Position numbers and translations under genes: made by a program
NCBI GenBank assembly: GCA_005879015.1
Contig: VBMC01000054.1
Coordinates: 1 to 8,307 of the forward strand
Origin: Methanobacteriota archaeon
Lineage (GTDB): Archaea; Thermoplasmatota; Thermoplasmata; RBG-16-68-12
Direction of reading: 5' to 3'
DNA: 8,307 bases
In this document: in pieces, positions 5,754 through 8,307 of the stretch
How positions within the stretch are numbered: position 1 is the first letter of the stretch
Layout of the letters: every line of letters begins with the position of its first letter
Notes under the pieces: generated by a model
What the model was told of the DNA's origin: nothing
What the model saw: the letters and a program-made list of their open reading frames with translations, nothing else
Database searches by the model: none

Positions 5754-6165
5754 TCGGAAGTGGGGAATGAGCCCGGCGTTGTGGACCGCAGTCGTGCTCG
5801 CGATCGGACTCGCGATCGGAGTCGGGCTCGCCCTCGTCCCGCGTCCCGGGCGGCCCGGGCCGGGTCCCCGCATCGATCCGTTCGAGACGCTCGAAGACAT
5901 CGATGTCATCGTGTCGACGGTCGGGCTCGCGTTGCTGTCCGCCCTCTTCGTCGTCTACGCGAAGACGTATTCCGACACCGGAGCGCGGTCCGCCCTCGGC
6001 CTGATCTTCGTCCTGGCGGCGTTCCTCTTCGAAGGCGTCCTCACGTCCCCGATCCTGTTCGGTGCGTTCGGCCACATCCTCGGCGAACTCGGCCCCTTCC
6101 TCCTCGTGGCCCACGGCTTCCGGACCGCGGCCTTCGCGGTGTTCCTGTATCTGAGTCTGCAGTGA
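5740..6165 (+). CDS. Four-helix membrane protein coupled to the winged-helix regulator
   Basis: A 141-residue hydrophobic protein with helices at about 14-33, 56-74, 84-108 and 116-139. An acidic/Pro-rich extramembrane loop (RPGRPGPGPRIDPFETLEDID) separates helices 1 and 2, and a short polar turn (AKTYSDTGARS) separates 2 and 3. The Y..T..RS..GL..VL turn recalls small archaeal membrane proteins found next to winged-helix genes, but I cannot name a family with confidence. The start codon overlaps the regulator's end, implying stoichiometric synthesis. A plausible role is sensing at, or tethering of the regulator to, the membrane; this is inference from gene order only. A perfect 12-base tandem duplication (5797-5808, 5809-5820) encodes the repeated LAIG of helix 1. 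The gene ends 34 bases before the convergent acs stop; that gap holds no visible terminator. Confidence 0.72.
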   Translation: MQPSDRKWGMSPALWTAVVLAIGLAIGVGLALVPRPGRPGPGPRIDPFETLEDIDVIVSTVGLALLSALFVVYAKTYSDTGARSALGLIFVLAAFLFEGVLTSPILFGAFGHILGELGPFLLVAHGFRTAAFAVFLYLSLQ

Positions 6166-6199
6166 GACGCGCCGCCCGCCATTCGGGAAGTAGGTAGGT

Positions 6200-8161
6200 C
6201 TACTCGGGCCGAGCCTCGACTTCGGCCAGCCACTTCCGGACCTCGTCCACGGCTCCCGGGTCCTCGAGCGTCGTGGTGTCGCCGATCTCTTGGCCGGACA
6301 CCAGGGACCGGATCACGCGTCGCATGATCTTCCCGCTCCGCGTCTTCGGGAGCTTCTCTGTAATATAGACATCGTCCGGGACCGCGATGGCTCCGATCGC
6401 CTCCCGCACGTGTTTCTGCAGCTCCTTCTTGAGGGCGTCCGACCGCACTTCCCCTTTCTTGAGGACGACGTAGGCGACCAGAGATTGCCCCTTCACGGAG
6501 TGCGGCTTGCCGACCACCGCGGCCTCCGCCACCTTGCCATGGCTCACGAGGGCGGACTCCACCTCCATCGTGCCGATCCGGTGGCCCGCGACGTTGATCA
6601 CGTCGTCGATGCGGCCCATGAGCCAGAAGTACTCGTCCTCGTCCATGCGGGCTCCGTCCCCCGTGAAGTATTTGCCCGGGACCTGGGACCAATACACCTG
6701 CTTGTACCGCTCGGGGTCTTTGTACAGGGTCTGCAGCATGGCGGGCCACGGCTTCTTGATCACGAGATAGCCGCCCTTGTCCATCGGGACGGGATGCCCC
6801 TTTTCGTCGACGACCTCCGCGTCGATCCCCGGAAACGGTCGGGTCGCGGATCCCGGCTTCGTCGTCGTGAGGCCCGGGAGCGGCGTGATCAGGATCATCC
6901 CGGTCTCCGTCTGCCACCACGTGTCCACGATCGGACAACGGCCCCCGCCGATCGTCTTCTGGTACCACCGCCAGGCCTCGGGGTTGATCGGCTCGCCGAC
7001 GGTGCCGAGGAGGCGGAGGCTCGACAGGTCATGCCGCTTCGGGTACTCGTCGCCCCACCGCATGAACGCCCGGATCGCGGTCGGGGCCGTGTACAGGATC
7101 GTGATGTCGTATTCCTCGACCATCCGCCAGAATCGGTCGGGCTCCGGCCAATCCGGCGCGCCTTCGTACATGAAGACGCTCGCGCCGTTCGCGAGGGGAC
7201 CGTATACGATGTACGAATGGCCTGTGACCCAACCGATGTCCGCGGTGCACCAGAACAGGTCCTCCTCCTTCAGGTCGAAGACGTACTTCATCGTCGTCGC
7301 GACGCCAACCAGATACCCTCCCGTCGAATGCTGGATCCCCTTCGGCTTCCCCGTCGTGCCAGACGTGTACAGGAGGAACAGCGGGTCCGTGGCGTCCATC
7401 GCCTCCGGCGGACATTCCGCGTCCGCCTTCGCGATGAGCTCGTGCCACCAATGGTCGCGCCCCTCCTGCATGGGGACCTCGGTGCCCGTGCGACGGAAGA
7501 CGACCACATGGCGGACCACGTCGAGGTCCGCAATCGCCTCGTCGACGATCTTCTTCAGCGGGAGGACCGTTCCGCGACGATAGCCGCCGTCCGCGGTCAC
7601 GATCACGTGGGACTCCGCATCCTCCGCCCGATCGCGGATCGCGCGGGCGCTGAACCCGCCGAAGATCACGCTGTGGACGGCCCCGATCCGGGCGCAGGCG
7701 AGCAAGGCGACCGGGAGTTCCGGGATCATCGGCATGTAGATCGTCACTCGGTCGCCGCGCTTCACGCCCAGCCCCTTGAGGACGTTCGCGAACCGGTTCA
7801 CCTCGCGCCAGAGATCATGGTAGGTCAGGACGCGGCGTTCCCCTGGCTCGCCCTCCCACACGATGGCGGCCTTGTTCCGCCGCGGTCCCGCGAGATGCCG
7901 GTCGAGGCAGTTCGCGGACATGTTCAGCTTCCCGCCCACGAACCACTTCGCGAAGGGCGGGTCCCATTCGAGGACCTTTGACCAAGGGGCCATCCAGGCA
8001 AGGTCCTTCGCCATCCGCGCCCAAAAGGCCTCGGGGTCTTTCGCGGCGTCGAGCCGGAACGAGTCGTCCCGGGCCACCGCCGCTTTCCGGAAGGCCTCCG
8101 ACGGTGGGTACTGTTCCTTCTCCTTCAGGAGGCTGTCAATGGTTGCACTGGAGACGACCAC
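6200..8161 (-). CDS. acs: Acetyl-CoA synthetase, AMP-forming
   Basis: A 653-residue cytoplasmic enzyme: acetate + ATP + CoA gives acetyl-CoA + AMP + PPi. The order of motifs is that of the ANL superfamily. The N-terminal ACS domain runs from about residue 20. The phosphate loop [11 protein letters not shown] is at 265-275. DTWWQTETG at 413-421 includes W416, equivalent to the tryptophan (W414 in Salmonella Acs) that limits the acyl pocket to acetate. The hinge [13 protein letters not shown] is at 516-528 with hinge D519. PKTRSGK ends at K611, the catalytic lysine that lysine acetylation switches off in many organisms. Full length and no lesions. The GTG at 8161 is fixed by a GGTGATC ribosome site four bases upstream. 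It is monocistronic as far as can be seen. It supplies acetyl-CoA from acetate; the frd operon at the other end of the window serves the C4 branch of the same central metabolism. Confidence 0.96.
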   Translation of the reverse strand: MVVSSATIDSLLKEKEQYPPSEAFRKAAVARDDSFRLDAAKDPEAFWARMAKDLAWMAPWSKVLEWDPPFAKWFVGGKLNMSANCLDRHLAGPRRNKAAIVWEGEPGERRVLTYHDLWREVNRFANVLKGLGVKRGDRVTIYMPMIPELPVALLACARIGAVHSVIFGGFSARAIRDRAEDAESHVIVTADGGYRRGTVLPLKKIVDEAIADLDVVRHVVVFRRTGTEVPMQEGRDHWWHELIAKADAECPPEAMDATDPLFLLYTSGTTGKPKGIQHSTGGYLVGVATTMKYVFDLKEEDLFWCTADIGWVTGHSYIVYGPLANGASVFMYEGAPDWPEPDRFWRMVEEYDITILYTAPTAIRAFMRWGDEYPKRHDLSSLRLLGTVGEPINPEAWRWYQKTIGGGRCPIVDTWWQTETGMILITPLPGLTTTKPGSATRPFPGIDAEVVDEKGHPVPMDKGGYLVIKKPWPAMLQTLYKDPERYKQVYWSQVPGKYFTGDGARMDEDEYFWLMGRIDDVINVAGHRIGTMEVESALVSHGKVAEAAVVGKPHSVKGQSLVAYVVLKKGEVRSDALKKELQKHVREAIGAIAVPDDVYITEKLPKTRSGKIMRRVIRSLVSGQEIGDTTTLEDPGAVDEVRKWLAEVEARPE

Positions 8162-8165
8162 GCCC

Positions 8166-8172
8166 GATCACC
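8166..8172 (-). promoter_or_regulatory. Ribosome binding site of acs
   Basis: GGTGATC on the minus strand, four bases before the GTG at 8161, complementary to the 16S rRNA 3' end. It supports a non-ATG start and shows that acs has a 5' leader, unlike frdA. Confidence 0.65.
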
Positions 8173-8215
8173 CGCGGCCCGACCCTTCTCCGGCCGACGT
8201 TTCCGGTAGACTCGT

Positions 8216-8248
8216 TTCAGGTAAAAGACGGTAATGAATCACCCTGAA
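8216..8248. repeat. Nested inverted repeats upstream of acs
   Basis: TTCAGG (8216-8221) and CCTGAA (8243-8248) form a dyad. It encloses an imperfect palindrome, GGTAAT-GA-ATCACC (8230-8243, one mismatch). The segment is the most AT-rich part of the region before acs and lies 55-87 bases upstream of its start, so it could hold the promoter or an operator. No convincing TATA box could be fixed. Confidence 0.3.
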
Positions 8249-8275
8249 CGCACCAGGGCCGCGGAGGCATGCCAG

Positions 8276-8298
8276 ACGCCCCGCAGGGGCGTTGAAAC
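8276..8298 (+). repeat. Hairpin followed by GTTGAAAC at the right edge; possible CRISPR repeat end
   Basis: ACGCCCC-GCA-GGGGCGT is a perfect seven-base stem with a three-base loop (8276-8292), and GTTGAAAC ends at 8298. A GC stem followed by (A/G)TTGAAAC is how many type I CRISPR repeats end, but only nine bases remain before the edge, so no second copy can be seen. The alternative is coding sequence: a frame opened by the ATG at 8234 (MNHPERTRAAEACQ...) stays open to the edge without clear codon bias. Confidence 0.22.
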
Positions 8299-8307
8299 GG
8301 ACGACGA

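Noticed and set aside
5797..5820. Tandem 12-base duplication CTCGCGATCGGA
   Set aside because: It encodes repeated small hydrophobic residues within a membrane helix and needs no special explanation.
6166..6199. The short gap between the convergent membrane gene and acs as a terminator site
   Set aside because: No stem or T-run of useful length is visible on either strand.
6290..7981. A 563-codon plus-strand open frame antisense to acs
   Set aside because: Acs on the minus strand has all its motifs; the antisense product is Arg/His/Asp-rich with no recognisable fold.
8234..8307. A plus-strand frame starting ATGAATCACC and open to the edge
   Set aside because: Only 24 codons, no ribosome site, lower third-position GC than the sure genes and no recognisable motif, so not called as a gene.

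Overview
The window is GC-rich and densely coded, with very short spacers between genes. It most likely comes from an uncultivated archaeon, possibly of the Thermoplasmatota. That assignment is inference. It rests on TATA/BRE-like promoters placed so that transcripts would be leaderless or nearly so, an archaeal-style winged-helix regulator overlapping a small membrane-protein gene, and a tiny secreted protein with several N-glycosylation sequons. The long extended Shine-Dalgarno sites seen here fit both bacteria and archaea, and no rRNA or tRNA is present to settle the question.

Layout. (1) Bases 1-2561, minus strand: a fumarate reductase/succinate dehydrogenase operon in the order frdA-frdB-frdC, cut by the left edge within frdC. 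It resembles the E. coli-type (heme-free, two-anchor) quinol:fumarate reductase. (2) Bases 2562-2751: a divergent promoter region. (3) Bases 2752-4360, plus strand: a two-gene ABC-2 type exporter, an ATPase and a permease overlapping by 20 bases. (4) Bases 4398-4925, minus strand: a four-helix membrane protein of unknown function, convergent with the exporter. (5) Bases 5109-5324, plus strand: a 71-residue signal-anchored Ser/Thr/Gly/Ala-rich protein followed by a hairpin-plus-T-run terminator. (6) Bases 5442-6165, plus strand: a winged-helix regulator translationally coupled to a four-helix membrane protein. (7) Bases 6200-8161, minus strand: a complete AMP-forming acetyl-CoA synthetase. (8) Bases 8162-8307: upstream region of acs with an inverted repeat and, at the right edge, a hairpin followed by GTTGAAAC.

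How the genes work together. The metabolic genes join acetate activation (acs) to the C4-dicarboxylate redox step between succinate and fumarate (frd). The genes between them look like membrane and regulatory functions with no visible mechanistic link to either.

The most striking observation is in frdA. The gene is in frame, and every catalytic residue I can place is present. However, about 45 residues just after the first FAD-binding strand are missing, which is exactly the segment that carries the covalent-FAD histidine (the RSHT...EGG loop). This is either a real and very unusual flavoprotein variant, an inactivated gene, or an assembly deletion. I see no complete undescribed multi-gene system in the window.
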